Below the pieces are notes generated by a model. That model saw nothing but the letters and a program-made list of their open reading frames with translations. It was not told where the DNA came from and did no database searches. A stretch of 64,000 nucleotides of DNA from positions 1 to 64,000 of the forward strand of contig JACRPU010000012.1 in assembly GCA_016223025.1 (NCBI GenBank). The letters are read 5' to 3'. Position numbers and translations under genes: made by a program. The stretch is from Nitrosomonadales bacterium. GTDB taxonomy: Bacteria > Pseudomonadota > Gammaproteobacteria > Burkholderiales > Gallionellaceae. Each line of letters begins with the position of its first letter. Position 1 is the stretch's first letter. Shown piece after piece: positions 1 through 8,872 of this stretch.

Positions 1-42
1 CGAGCGACATGATGAGGTATCCGGGATCGAAAACCCCTCATT

Positions 43-95
43 GGTCGCCGCGTTGCCCGCTCTAAAAACAACCCCGAGCGGGCAACGCGGCGACC
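43..95. repeat. Perfect 20-bp inverted repeat with 13-nt loop
   Basis: Positions 43-62 and 76-95 are exact reverse complements (the left arm begins GGTCGCCGCGTT). The right arm is not followed by a T-run, so it is a poor intrinsic terminator; it may be a palindromic repeat element or a strong RNA hairpin. The rest of 96-380 is AT-rich at 120-160 and holds no convincing ORF on either strand. Confidence 0.8.
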
Positions 96-344
96 CCGCA
101 AATCCGATGTCATGTCAAGTGTTTTTTGCATTTTTATTTCACTTTTTTGAAATATTTTTCGTGCGGTTCGGATGCATGCGGTGTCGGGCAAAGGCCGCGA
201 GTGTCTAAACTTCAGTTTGTTTTATACATCAACAGATAAGGGATTTTACCCCCCGGCCAATCTTTAAAGAGCCACTTTAATTTTCGAGAACAAATTTACC
301 CTGGCCGGCAGCACGCACGGCTGTCGGCAGGCGTTGCGAACTGT

Positions 345-350
345 TAGAAT
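345..350 (+). promoter_or_regulatory. Possible -10 element upstream of the MFS gene
   Basis: TAGAAT lies 31 bases upstream of the ATG at 381 and matches the sigma-70 -10 consensus at 5 of 6 positions. No good -35 hexamer is visible 16-18 bases upstream, so this is weak. Confidence 0.3.
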
Positions 351-380
351 GCGCGGGTTTTTCTGCCGGCCAGATCTTTC

Positions 381-1757
381 ATGCAAAACGATCCGAATTC
401 CATGACTCCCATCGAGCGGCGCGCCAGCCTGGGCCTGGCCGGTATTTACGGCCTGCGCATGCTGGGGCTGTTCATCATCCTGCCGGTGTTCGCGCTGTAC
501 GCCGAACACCTGCCCGGCGGCGACAACAAGTTGCTGGTCGGGGTGGCGCTGGGCGCTTACGGGCTGACGCAGGCCATCCTGCAGATCCCGTCCGGGCTGA
601 TGTCCGACCGTTACGGGCGCAAACCGGTGATCTACATCAGCCTGCTGCTGTTTGCCCTGGGCAGCTTTATCGCCGCATTCGCGCACGACATTTACTGGGT
701 CATCATCGGGCGCGTCATCCAGGGCGCCGGCGCGCTGAACGCGGCGGTGATGGCGCTGGCCGCCGACCTGACGCGCGAGGAGCATCGCACCAAGGCGATG
801 GCGATGATCGGCATCACCATCGGCATCACCTTCTCGATCTCGCTGGTGCTGTCGCCGGTGCTGTACCGTGCGATTGACGTACCGGGCATCTTCGCCATGA
901 CCGGCGTATTGGCCCTGCTGGCCATGCTGGTGGTGAAGTTCGTGATCCCCGACCCGGCCATCACGCGCTTCCATTCCGACACCGAGGCGAGCGGCAAACA
1001 TTTGGGCGAAGTGTTGCGCCACAAGGATCTGCTGCGTCTCGATTTCGGCATCTTCACGCTGCATGCAATTCTGATGTCGGTATTCATGCAGGTGCCGTCC
1101 ATTCTGAGAAATAACGGCTTGGAGGCCGCACAGCACTGGCACGTTTATCTGCCCGTACTGTTAATGGCTTTCGCCATGATGGTGCCGCCCATTATTCTTG
1201 CCGAGAAAAAAGCCAAGATGAAACAGGTGTTCGTGGGCGCAATTGCGCTGGCCGTGCTGGGGCAATTGATGCTGATGCAACTGCAACACAGCGTATGGGG
1301 GGTGGCGGCGGCGCTGGCTCTGTTCTTTACCGCTTTTAATATATTGGAAGCGGCCCTCCCTTCTCTGATCAGCAAGGTCGCCCCGCTGGCCTCGAAGGGC
1401 ACGGCAATGGGGGTTTACAGCAGCGTGCAGTTCCTCGGCGCCTTTTTTGGCGCATCGGCGGGCGGGCTGCTGATGCAGTATTTTGGCGGCAATGCGGTGT
1501 TTGTCTTCGCCGTCGCGCTATTGCTGCTCTGGCTGGGGGCGGCAAGCACCATGCAGGTGCCGGCCACGGTGCGCACCAGGCTGTATCATCTGCCGGAACT
1601 CGACGAGGCCGGTTCCAGCACGTTGCAGCGGCAGTTGTCGCAGGTGCGCGGTGTGCGTGAAGTCATGGTGGTAGCGGCAGAATGCATGGCCTGCCTCAAG
1701 GTGGATACGCAGGTTTTCGATGAAGCGGCAGTGGAACAACTACTAAAGGGAGCGTGA
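381..1757 (+). CDS. MFS transporter, YajR-like with C-terminal YAM domain
   Basis: This 458-residue protein is a major facilitator superfamily carrier of the inner membrane with about 12 hydrophobic segments. The MFS signature between helices 2 and 3 ([12 protein letters not shown], about residue 72) is clear. After the last membrane segment there is a soluble tail of about 70 residues ending in [18 protein letters not shown], resembling the ferredoxin-like YAM domain that sets YajR apart from other MFS drug/proton antiporters. The substrate cannot be read from sequence. An alternative ATG at 402 (MTPIERRAS) is possible. The stop is immediately followed by ssb, so the two are probably co-transcribed; an MFS gene beside ssb is a familiar arrangement in betaproteobacteria. 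Confidence 0.88.
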   Translation: MQNDPNSMTPIERRASLGLAGIYGLRMLGLFIILPVFALYAEHLPGGDNKLLVGVALGAYGLTQAILQIPSGLMSDRYGRKPVIYISLLLFALGSFIAAFAHDIYWVIIGRVIQGAGALNAAVMALAADLTREEHRTKAMAMIGITIGITFSISLVLSPVLYRAIDVPGIFAMTGVLALLAMLVVKFVIPDPAITRFHSDTEASGKHLGEVLRHKDLLRLDFGIFTLHAILMSVFMQVPSILRNNGLEAAQHWHVYLPVLLMAFAMMVPPIILAEKKAKMKQVFVGAIALAVLGQLMLMQLQHSVWGVAAALALFFTAFNILEAALPSLISKVAPLASKGTAMGVYSSVQFLGAFFGASAGGLLMQYFGGNAVFVFAVALLLLWLGAASTMQVPATVRTRLYHLPELDEAGSSTLQRQLSQVRGVREVMVVAAECMACLKVDTQVFDEAAVEQLLKGA

Positions 1758-1758
1758 A

Positions 1759-2229
1759 ATGTCGGTGAATAAAGTGATATTGGTGGGGCGCTTGGGCAAG
1801 GATCCGGAAACGCGTTACATGACCAGCGGCGAGGCGGTGACCAGCGTCTCGCTGGCCACTTCGGAAACCTGGAAAGACAAGAGCGGCGAAAAACAGGAAA
1901 AAACCGAATGGCACAACCTGGTGTTTTTCAACCGGGGCGGGTACAAACTGGCCGAGATCGCCGGGGAGTACCTGAAAAAAGGCTCGCAGATTTACGTCGA
2001 GGGCAAGCTGCAAACACGCAAGTGGCAGACCAAGGAAGGGCAGGACCGCTATACCACCGAGATCGTCGTGAACGAGATGCAGATGCTGGGCAGCAAGTCC
2101 GAGCGCGGCGGCAGCTTTGAAGTGGTGGACAAGCCCGCCGCCGCACCGTCCGGCGCAACCGATGCCGGCAACCCCGCGCCGGCAAAAGGCGGAAGTTTTG
2201 ACAACTTCGACGATGACATTCCGTTCTGA
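1759..2229 (+). CDS. ssb: Single-stranded DNA-binding protein
   Basis: SSB coats single-stranded DNA in replication, repair and recombination. The 156-residue product opens with the OB fold ([17 protein letters not shown]) and has the typical core ([23 protein letters not shown]). A flexible Gly/Pro/Ala linker leads to the acidic tip DDDIPF, which recruits partner proteins. The length is normal for the family. A strong ribosome binding site (AAAGGGAGCG) lies just ahead of the ATG inside the end of the MFS gene. No key residue is missing. Confidence 0.97.
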   Translation: MSVNKVILVGRLGKDPETRYMTSGEAVTSVSLATSETWKDKSGEKQEKTEWHNLVFFNRGGYKLAEIAGEYLKKGSQIYVEGKLQTRKWQTKEGQDRYTTEIVVNEMQMLGSKSERGGSFEVVDKPAAAPSGATDAGNPAPAKGGSFDNFDDDIPF

Positions 2230-2234
2230 GCCGG

Positions 2235-2825
2235 ATGAGCAAGGCCTTTACCAAAGAAGCCGCCGAGGACGCTGACGAGGAGGAGATCCCGTCAGCGCAG
2301 CCGCTCCCGCCGGGCCTGAAGAACTACATCACCCCATCCGGCTACCGGCGCCTCATGAACGAACTGGATCAGCTCTGGAAAACGGAGCGCCCGGAACTGG
2401 TAAAAACCATTGCCTGGGCCGCCTCCAACGGCGACCGCTCGGAAAACGGCGATTACATTTACGGCAAAAGACGGCTGCGCGAGATAGACCGGCGCATCCG
2501 CTTTCTTTCCAAACGTCTGGACAACGCTGAAGTGATAGACCCGGTGCAGCGCGGAGCGTGCGACCAGGTGTTCTTTGGCGCGACAGTGACGGTATGCGGG
2601 CAAGATGGCGCGGAACGCATATACAGCATAGTCGGCGTGGATGAAGCCGCTCCGGGTCGCGGTCTGATCAGTTGGGTATCGCCGCTGGCGCGGGCGTTGC
2701 TCAAGGCGCGCAGGGACGATGTGGTGATGCTGCGCATACCCGGCGGGGAAGAAGAATTGGTAGTGATAGACGTTACCTACCGCTCAATCAGTATTATGGG
2801 CGCCTCTAAAAATTCAAAATCCTAA
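2235..2825 (+). CDS. greB: Transcription elongation factor GreB
   Basis: GreB enters the secondary channel of RNA polymerase and stimulates cleavage of backtracked transcripts. The N-terminal coiled coil is visible from about residue 35 (YITPSGYRRLMNELDQLW), with the acidic tip region SNGDRSENGDYIYGKRRL typical of GreB, followed by the C-terminal FKBP-like domain (FFGATVTVCGQDG to EEELVVIDVTYRS). An N-terminal acidic extension of about 30 residues precedes the Gre core. The start lies 5 bases after ssb, suggesting one transcript. The last residues (ASKNSKS) are encoded by the left arm of a large palindromic repeat (2798-2938), so the natural C-terminus has probably been altered by the repeat. 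Confidence 0.93.
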   Translation: MSKAFTKEAAEDADEEEIPSAQPLPPGLKNYITPSGYRRLMNELDQLWKTERPELVKTIAWAASNGDRSENGDYIYGKRRLREIDRRIRFLSKRLDNAEVIDPVQRGACDQVFFGATVTVCGQDGAERIYSIVGVDEAAPGRGLISWVSPLARALLKARRDDVVMLRIPGGEEELVVIDVTYRSISIMGASKNSKS

Positions 2826-2938
2826 GCGAGACAAGGCGCGAGAGAAATTTTAGCGCGCTGCATATGTTTGATATGTAAGCGTTAAAATTTCTTGAGCAAC
2901 GCAGTATCGCGACGGAGTTTGGATTTTTAGAGGTGCCC
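2798..2938. repeat. About 140-bp imperfect palindromic repeat at the greB 3' end
   Basis: The left arm starts GGGCGCCTCTAAAAATTCAA and the right arm, read on the other strand, starts GGGCACCTCTAAAAATCCAA. The match continues with gaps to the centre near 2875 (AAATTTTAGCGC against AAATTTTAACGC). It overlaps the last 28 bases of greB. It lies between the convergent greB and tatD genes, where the RNA hairpin could act as a bidirectional terminator. It looks like a dispersed palindromic element without coding capacity. Confidence 0.75.
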
Positions 2939-2967
2939 TTATCACGTGAGCCAAAACCGGCCAGAGG

Positions 2968-3076
2968 TGTAGGGTGCAATAAGCCTGCCCTGAGCGCAGT
3001 CGAAGGGCGCAGCGCATTGCACCATTTCTCCGTTAAACCATCCGGCGCAATGCCCGCTGGTTATTGCGCCCTACGG
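2968..3076. repeat. Palindromic repeat ending inside the tatD stop codon region
   Basis: GTAGGGTGCAATAAGC near 2969 is matched in inverse orientation by TTATTGCGCCCTACGG near 3061-3076, with internal half-sites containing GCGCATTGCACC. The centre carries a short CCTGAGCGCAGTCGAAGGG motif related to a second repeat type seen at 54371 and 57395. The right end supplies the last codon and stop of tatD. Confidence 0.7.
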
Positions 3077-3847
3077 TTGCTTTGCCTTATCCAGAAATAA
3101 CCGGCAAAAATTCTCTGACGTAACCCGCCCGACTTCTTCCAGCGGAATTTCGCGCAACCCGGCGATCTCTTCCGCCACATATTTTACGTAAGCAGGCTGG
3201 TTGAGCTTGCCGCGATAGGGTGCGGGGGCGAGATACGGCGCATCGGTTTCGATCAGCATGCGCTCCAGCGGGATGCGCCGCGCCACTTCTTTCAGCGAGG
3301 CGGCGCTCTTGAAGGTGACGATGCCGGAAAAAGAAATGTAAAACCCCATTTCCATGGCCGCCTGCGCGACCTCCAGGCTTCCGGTAAAGCAATGCATCAC
3401 CCCGCCAACCTCGCTGGCGCCCTCCTCCGCCATGATGCGCAAGGTATCCTGCGCCGCCTCGCGGCAGTGGACGATCATCGGTTTATGGCTCTCTCGCGCC
3501 GCGCGGATGTGGGTGCGGAAGCGCGCGCGCTGCCATTCCAGATCACCCTTCAAGCGAAAATAATCGAGACCGGTTTCACCGATGGCGACGACCCTGGGGT
3601 GCTGCGCCAGTTGCACCAGCGTTTCCTGCGACGGCTCGGTGTCCAGTTCGTGATCCGGGTGTACGCCCACCGAGGCGTAGAGCTGTTCATGCCGTTCGGC
3701 GAGCTGCCGGATGCGCGGAAAATTCTCCAGCGTCACGCCCACGCACAGCGCATGGGATACGCCGCTCTGGCGCATGTTCGCCAGAACCTCATCGAGAATT
3801 TCCGCGAGTTCCGGAAAATCAAGATGGCAGTGCGAGTCAATCAGCAT
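3071..3847 (-). CDS. tatD: TatD family metal-dependent DNase
   Basis: TatD/YcfH proteins are TIM-barrel amidohydrolase-fold nucleases. The 258-residue product begins MLIDSHCHLDF with the HxH metal ligands, then has GETGLDY (metal-bridging Glu) at about 90, the conserved IVHCREA and GVMHCFTGS histidines, and LIETDAPYLAP, whose Asp is the last ligand. The start at 3847 is preferred because the family begins at this motif; the frame runs upstream only to a TTG. It is downstream of holB, as in many betaproteobacteria. The C-terminus overlaps a palindromic repeat. The role (DNA repair or RNA/DNA 3' processing) is known only in outline. Confidence 0.93.
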   Translation of the reverse strand: MLIDSHCHLDFPELAEILDEVLANMRQSGVSHALCVGVTLENFPRIRQLAERHEQLYASVGVHPDHELDTEPSQETLVQLAQHPRVVAIGETGLDYFRLKGDLEWQRARFRTHIRAARESHKPMIVHCREAAQDTLRIMAEEGASEVGGVMHCFTGSLEVAQAAMEMGFYISFSGIVTFKSAASLKEVARRIPLERMLIETDAPYLAPAPYRGKLNQPAYVKYVAEEIAGLREIPLEEVGRVTSENFCRLFLDKAKQP

Positions 3848-3880
3848 GGGTCGCCGGGCACCGGGAATCTTCAAACAGCA

Positions 3881-4894
3881 TCATGCTGCGCCACCCAGCA
3901 TCATGTTCCGGTAAGACAATAACAGAGACTCGAACAGCAGCCTGGGATTCAGGGGATGCGCCGCCTCGCGCCTGGCAACCAGCAGCTCTTTCTGATAGCG
4001 CAGCAGATCGAACACCATGACTTTGCCCGCGAGATTCCTGATGGTGTCAGCCAGTTCGATGTGGTACAAAACCTTTCCGGCAAGTTTCGCGCTGCCCAGG
4101 TCGCAGCACCACTGCTGCAGCCAGTGGATCACCCTGGCCGGTTCGGTGCGCTGCAATTGCTCGGCCAGCGCAAACACGTCGAACTGTGCCGGTCGCCCGA
4201 TTTCCTGGAGGAAGTGGCGGTATGCCGCAGCATCCTCCTCCGCTTCCTCCGCCAAACGTGCCGCCCGCAACGGGGCAAACCCCGCCTGCGCCAGCAGTGC
4301 TGCCTGATCGTCCACGCCCTGCTGTTTCAGCCATGCGGCGCTTGTTTCGGGCGGCGGCAAGGGGGCGGCAAGCGCGAGACAGCGGCTGAGGATGGTGGGC
4401 GGCAATTGCTGCGGCTTGTGCGTGACCAGGATGAACAGCATCCGCCCGGACGGCTCCTCCAGGGTCTTGAGCAGCGCGTTTGCCGCGTTGGCATTCATGG
4501 TTTCCGCCGGATGGATCAGCACCACGCGGTACCCGCCCTGATGCGCGGACAGGCTGGAAAAATCCGCGAGGGCGCGTATCTGGTCAACGGAAATCTGCCT
4601 CGCCGGTTTTTTGCCGCCCTCGCTTTCTTCTTCCTGCGCGGACAAGGCATCCGGCTGGATCAGGCGGAAATCCGGGTGGGTTTGCTGCTGGAACCAATGG
4701 CAGGAAGAACAGCCATCGCAGGCCAACCCTCCGGCAGGCGGCTGCTCGCACAGGAGCGACCGGGCAATGTTCATGGCAAAATCGAACTTGCCTATCCCCT
4801 GCGCACCCTTCAGCAAAACAGCATGCGGCAGGCGCGCGCGCAACCCGGCCCAGCGCTGCCAAAGCTCATCCTGCCACGGATACAGTTTGTTCAT
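3881..4894 (-). CDS. holB: DNA polymerase III subunit delta'
   Basis: HolB is the delta' subunit of the clamp loader that places the beta clamp on primed DNA. The 337-residue product shows the AAA+ fold ([18 protein letters not shown] at about 27), the zinc module cysteines ([12 protein letters not shown]), the arginine/sensor region ([13 protein letters not shown]) and the SRC motif ([14 protein letters not shown]). The Walker A motif is degenerate at its end (GKF), as expected for this non-ATPase subunit. The start codon overlaps the tmk stop (ATGA), indicating translational coupling. Confidence 0.93.
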   Translation of the reverse strand: MNKLYPWQDELWQRWAGLRARLPHAVLLKGAQGIGKFDFAMNIARSLLCEQPPAGGLACDGCSSCHWFQQQTHPDFRLIQPDALSAQEEESEGGKKPARQISVDQIRALADFSSLSAHQGGYRVVLIHPAETMNANAANALLKTLEEPSGRMLFILVTHKPQQLPPTILSRCLALAAPLPPPETSAAWLKQQGVDDQAALLAQAGFAPLRAARLAEEAEEDAAAYRHFLQEIGRPAQFDVFALAEQLQRTEPARVIHWLQQWCCDLGSAKLAGKVLYHIELADTIRNLAGKVMVFDLLRYQKELLVARREAAHPLNPRLLFESLLLSYRNMMLGGAA

Positions 4895-5505
4895 GTTAAA
4901 GACCGAATGATTTTCTCGATATCAGCCTTGACTGCTTCGGGTGTCTGCGCCGCATCAATCAACGCAAAGCGTTGCGGGTTTTTCCGGTAGCGTTCCAGAT
5001 AAGCCTGCCGCACCTTCTCGAAGAAGCCACCCTGTTCCTGTTCGAAGCGATCCAGCGAGGCGTTGTTTGACAGCCGCTGCCGCGCCACTTCAATCGGAAT
5101 ATCAAACAGCAGGGTCAAGTCGGGCTGCAAATCCTCATGCACCCAGCGCTCCAGTTGCTCCAGCTTCGGAAGCGCAACTCCCCTGCCCCCGCCCTGATAG
5201 GCGAAACTGGCGTCGCTGAAGCGGTCGGACACCACCCAGGTTCCGCGCCGCAAGGCGGGCCGGATCACCTGCTCGATATGTTCGAGGCGGGCGGCGAACA
5301 TCAGCAGCGCCTCGGTTTCGGCATGCATCGGCTGGTTGAGCAGTATTTCGCGCAGGTGTTCGCCCAAGGATGTGCCGCCGGGTTCGCGCGTCACCAGCAC
5401 CTCCAGCCCGCGCTGGCGCAGGACATCGGCAAACCATTGCAAATGGGTGCTCTTGCCCGCGCCGTCCACGCCTTCAAAAGTGATGAATTTTGCCTTGCTC
5501 ATCAT
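4891..5505 (-). CDS. tmk: Thymidylate kinase
   Basis: Tmk phosphorylates dTMP to dTDP with ATP. The 204-residue product has the P-loop [12 protein letters not shown], the DR(Y/F)-type motif [17 protein letters not shown] (dTMP and lid contacts) and the REPGG motif. There are two adjacent Met codons at the start; the frame begins in a region with no other candidate. In related genomes tmk directly follows mltG. Here the gene upstream is the res gene of a foreign island, only 21 bases away, so tmk must now be transcribed from the island operon or from a promoter inside res. Confidence 0.96.
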   Translation of the reverse strand: MMSKAKFITFEGVDGAGKSTHLQWFADVLRQRGLEVLVTREPGGTSLGEHLREILLNQPMHAETEALLMFAARLEHIEQVIRPALRRGTWVVSDRFSDASFAYQGGGRGVALPKLEQLERWVHEDLQPDLTLLFDIPIEVARQRLSNNASLDRFEQEQGGFFEKVRQAYLERYRKNPQRFALIDAAQTPEAVKADIEKIIRSLT

Positions 5506-5526
5506 TATATTTTTTCGCCCCCTCTC

Positions 5527-8313
5527 TTAATGTCGAGCCAAAATATCCTGAATCTGCGCGGGCTGATAAGCGACATCCCAACACCACCCGCCAAAGCCAC
5601 CCTTGCTATTCACGCCTTTTACCCATGCATCCAGCGCAGCGCGCTTGGCGCGGTTCTGTTCTGAATCTTCGCCCTTGATTTCCAGTATCAGGATTTTGCC
5701 ATTGGCCAGGCGTATCAGGAAATCAGGCACAAACCGGCGGCGCACGCCATTCCAGAGATAGTGAATCTGAAAACCCAGATGATCGTTTTTGGCATACGCC
5801 AGCACCAGCCCGTTTTTCTTTTCCTCCAGCAAATTGGCGGTGTACATCTCCCAACTGCTATCCACCACAACATGGCTGATTTGCGATTTGCGTGTCGGCT
5901 GACAGGGCTTGGTGGTGTACCAGGTGTGCATGTAACGGGTTGAACCAATCGGCGATTCCTCGTCGAATACTGGCTCAATTTTTTCGGTGTTCTGCTCGTG
6001 GATAAACCGAAGCAGATGCTGGACGATTTCATCAATGTTCAATGCCAGCAATATCCGCTTGCGCAATGGCTCCTGATGAAACAGCGAAGGAATATCCAGC
6101 TTGCCCGAATCAAAAAACTGCTCGACCAGCTTGATCAGTTGAAACACCAGAAAGTCTTTATTCCCGGTAAATCGCCCTGAGATTTCTTCATACGCTTTGC
6201 GTGCCGCCTGGAATGTCAGGCGTTGCAGCCTGAAACCTTCCGGCAACTTCTCCAGATCAATCTCATGCACCTTGCTCATGTCGGTCGCGCCACCCACGGC
6301 GGGCGCAATTTCCACGCTAATGGGTGTCCGTGCCGGGTCTAGCGTCAGCGTGCTTACCTTCTCCCAGTCCACCACGAGCAAGGTGCGAACCACCGTATCA
6401 ACGCGCAACACATTCGGCCAGCGTATCTCCAGATCATTGCGCTCAACCAGCGATTCAATCTGCACGCTCGGCTTGGGCGGAGGAGGAGGTTCGCCCCCTT
6501 CGCCCACATCCTGAAATATCGAAAGCGGCACACCAAACACATTCACATATTCCGGTTTGAACAAACCGTTCTCATCAACATCGTAGCCAACCCGGCGCAA
6601 TCCGCGACCGATCACCTGCTCGCACAGCAGCTGGCTGGTGAAGGCGCGCAGCCCCATGATGTGCGTGACATTCTTCGCATCCCATCCTTCCGAGAGCATC
6701 GCCACCGAAATCACGTTCTGCAAGTCCTGCCCTGCGCCGCCGCGCTTGCCGACGTTATCCACGATCTCGCGCAGCAGCTCCTCTTTCTTCATCTCGCGCC
6801 ACTTCTGCTTTTTCGTTTCCGGCAGATTGACGCTATCAATGATGGCATGCAGTCGCGCTTCATAGTCCTTGTCCGAGGTAGCTGTCTCGCCCAGCTCAGC
6901 TTTTTCCAGCACCCTGGAATCCACACGCAAGGTTTTTTCAGGCGCTTTCATTTCCGGCCAGTGTGCATCACCCTGCCGCAAGAAATGCTCAATACGCGCG
7001 GCTGTCTCGGTGCGATTGCACACGGTAAGCATTACCGGCGGCGAAGCATGCCCCGCCGCCTGCCATTGCTTGAGCGTCTCGCGCCAGTCCGCACCCAGCA
7101 AAGCATAAGCATCCTTCACCAGCTTGGGCAATGCCTCGTGCGGCTCGGCTTTGCGATTCAAATCCTCTGCCACTTCATCGTCGCGATAAATGTGATACAG
7201 CTTCGAGCGGTAAGTCTGCGTATCCGGCAAAGCGTCGTCACGAATCACCACACGAGGTGTTTTAACCAGCCCAGCCTCGATCGCATCGTTCAAGCCAAAA
7301 TCAGACACGATCCAATCAAACAACCCGGCCTCAGTGCTGGCCTTACCTGTCGGTGCAAACGGTGTAGCAGACAAATCAAAGCAGCGCTGAATCCGGCGCG
7401 TCTTGTGGATACGATCCAACCCCTCCACCCAGCGCGTCGCCTCATCAAGGTCTAGCCCCTGCTCTGCTGCCTGCTTCTTGCTAATCTTCAACTCAGCCGG
7501 TATGCGGTAAGCGTGGTGCGCCTCGTCGTTGATGATGACCAGATCGCGATAACTGGCCAGCTTGCCCAACACCCGCTTGGTAAAAGCCTCATCGCTTTCC
7601 GCACCCTTCTTCACCACCGAGCGGTCTGGCTCCTTAAGCGGCATCAGGGTGTGCCAGTTTTCCACCAGCAACCCCATCTGATTCAACTTCTGGCGCAATG
7701 ATTCGGAAGGACACAAGCCGAAGGCATCGTAATAATTATCCGGCTCGCCGGGATACAGAACCCGCAGCCGCTCCTTCACGGTCAGCCCCGGTGCCACGAT
7801 GAAAATGGCGCGTGAATAATCCTTGTTGCGCTTCGGATAGGTCAGCGCGTTCAACACCTGCCAGGTGATGATCATCGCCATCACCGCCGTTTTGCCGCTG
7901 CCCGTTGCCATCTTGCTGCACAGCCGTTCCCACGCGCCGCCATCGCCCGGAACCACTATCCCCTGCTTGAATTCAGCCGCAGCCTCTGTCCACCAAATCA
8001 GTGTTTCAATCGCCTCCAGTTGGCAGAAATAGAAAGGATATTGCCGCGCGCTCTGGTCAAACCAGTGCTGTAGCAGAGAACGAGTAATTGAAGTAACGCC
8101 GGGGTAACCCTGCTCACGCCACGCATCTACCCGCTGGCGAATTTCATTGACCCGATCCAACCGTTCGATGCGGCGCGTATTGTTGCGCACATCGAAAATC
8201 TCATACCCGGCAGGCCGCCGCTCCGCTACCAGCTTGAGCGTGCCATCGCGCGCCTGCTCCCAATGCTGTTGCGGGCTGATGTATGGCGAGTTGATGATGA
8301 GGGATTGAGCCAC
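5527..8313 (-). CDS. res: Type III restriction endonuclease, Res subunit
   Basis: Res is the ATP-dependent DNA-translocating nuclease subunit of a type III restriction enzyme, working with Mod. The protein (about 930 residues) has the SF2 motor: Walker A MATGSGKTAV (about residue 140), DEAH box INDEAHHAYR (about 265), LSATPFAPTG (motif III) and the motif VI-like QVIGRGLRRVGYD. The C-terminus has the nuclease domain of PD-(D/E)XK type, PDFLIRL followed by LILEIKGE. All key residues are present, so it appears active. The start is ambiguous: GTG at 8313 lies just after the upstream stop with a GGAAAG site, while the frame is open to a TTG at 8352. It ends 21 bases before tmk. Confidence 0.92.
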   Translation of the reverse strand: MAQSLIINSPYISPQQHWEQARDGTLKLVAERRPAGYEIFDVRNNTRRIERLDRVNEIRQRVDAWREQGYPGVTSITRSLLQHWFDQSARQYPFYFCQLEAIETLIWWTEAAAEFKQGIVVPGDGGAWERLCSKMATGSGKTAVMAMIITWQVLNALTYPKRNKDYSRAIFIVAPGLTVKERLRVLYPGEPDNYYDAFGLCPSESLRQKLNQMGLLVENWHTLMPLKEPDRSVVKKGAESDEAFTKRVLGKLASYRDLVIINDEAHHAYRIPAELKISKKQAAEQGLDLDEATRWVEGLDRIHKTRRIQRCFDLSATPFAPTGKASTEAGLFDWIVSDFGLNDAIEAGLVKTPRVVIRDDALPDTQTYRSKLYHIYRDDEVAEDLNRKAEPHEALPKLVKDAYALLGADWRETLKQWQAAGHASPPVMLTVCNRTETAARIEHFLRQGDAHWPEMKAPEKTLRVDSRVLEKAELGETATSDKDYEARLHAIIDSVNLPETKKQKWREMKKEELLREIVDNVGKRGGAGQDLQNVISVAMLSEGWDAKNVTHIMGLRAFTSQLLCEQVIGRGLRRVGYDVDENGLFKPEYVNVFGVPLSIFQDVGEGGEPPPPPKPSVQIESLVERNDLEIRWPNVLRVDTVVRTLLVVDWEKVSTLTLDPARTPISVEIAPAVGGATDMSKVHEIDLEKLPEGFRLQRLTFQAARKAYEEISGRFTGNKDFLVFQLIKLVEQFFDSGKLDIPSLFHQEPLRKRILLALNIDEIVQHLLRFIHEQNTEKIEPVFDEESPIGSTRYMHTWYTTKPCQPTRKSQISHVVVDSSWEMYTANLLEEKKNGLVLAYAKNDHLGFQIHYLWNGVRRRFVPDFLIRLANGKILILEIKGEDSEQNRAKRAALDAWVKGVNSKGGFGGWCWDVAYQPAQIQDILARH

Positions 8314-8314
8314 T

Positions 8315-8872
8315 TCAGGGCTTTCCGGCCAGACTGTGCATTGCTTCAGCAAACGCCTTGAAGCTGGGCGAACAATTCCGCTGAAGATTAAGATGAGTGC
8401 CTATGCGGCGCGCACCGTCCCGTTTTTGGTATGCGGGTATTGCCTTGCGCAGTTCGGCAACAGGGCTACCCAAGCGATCTGGCTCACGATAAATAGCCTT
8501 ACTATTCCAGTCTGCCACACGTGGCAAGGAAAACCCCTCCGCTACCGCAGCCCAGTCCCCAACAAACCAAGCCTTCAGTTCGCGGCAGGCAATGCGCACG
8601 ACGGCATCAGGCCGACCAGCTTCACGACATTTTTCCATCAATCCTTGCTTGATGAGCCGACAATCCCCGTTATCCTGATCACGCAACACCACAAATGAAG
8701 TATCCGGCCTAAGCCAAGCACGCATACGGCGACCTATGCGTTTTTCCAAATCCTGCTTTCCCTCGAAAACCATGTACTCAACATGAATCCCATCAGGAAG
8801 AATGGAAGGTAAAAAGCCTTGCAAAGCATCCTGCGCCGAAGGTTCTTCCAGCATAAAAACCAAAGTTCTCAC
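8315..8872 (-). CDS. DUF4276 family protein, TOPRIM-like partner of the ATPase
   Basis: This 185-residue protein fits the DUF4276 family, which resembles TOPRIM nucleases: an acidic residue after the first strand (VFEGKQDLE), the acidic LRDQDNGDC and the characteristic RIACRELKAWFVGDW. Family members are commonly coupled to an AAA ATPase in phage-defence loci, with the ATPase as sensor and the DUF4276 protein as effector. Here the start codon overlaps the stop of the ATPase gene (ATGA), so the two are translationally coupled. The pair interrupts mod and res of a type III system. That it is a nuclease or toxin is inference. Confidence 0.75.
   Translation of the reverse strand: MRTLVFMLEEPSAQDALQGFLPSILPDGIHVEYMVFEGKQDLEKRIGRRMRAWLRPDTSFVVLRDQDNGDCRLIKQGLMEKCREAGRPDAVVRIACRELKAWFVGDWAAVAEGFSLPRVADWNSKAIYREPDRLGSPVAELRKAIPAYQKRDGARRIGTHLNLQRNCSPSFKAFAEAMHSLAGKP

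Noticed and set aside
205-245. Possible LexA/SOS box upstream of the MFS gene
   Set aside because: Only one CTGT half-site is present with the second half not ACAG; too weak, and the divergent uvrA gene is outside the window.
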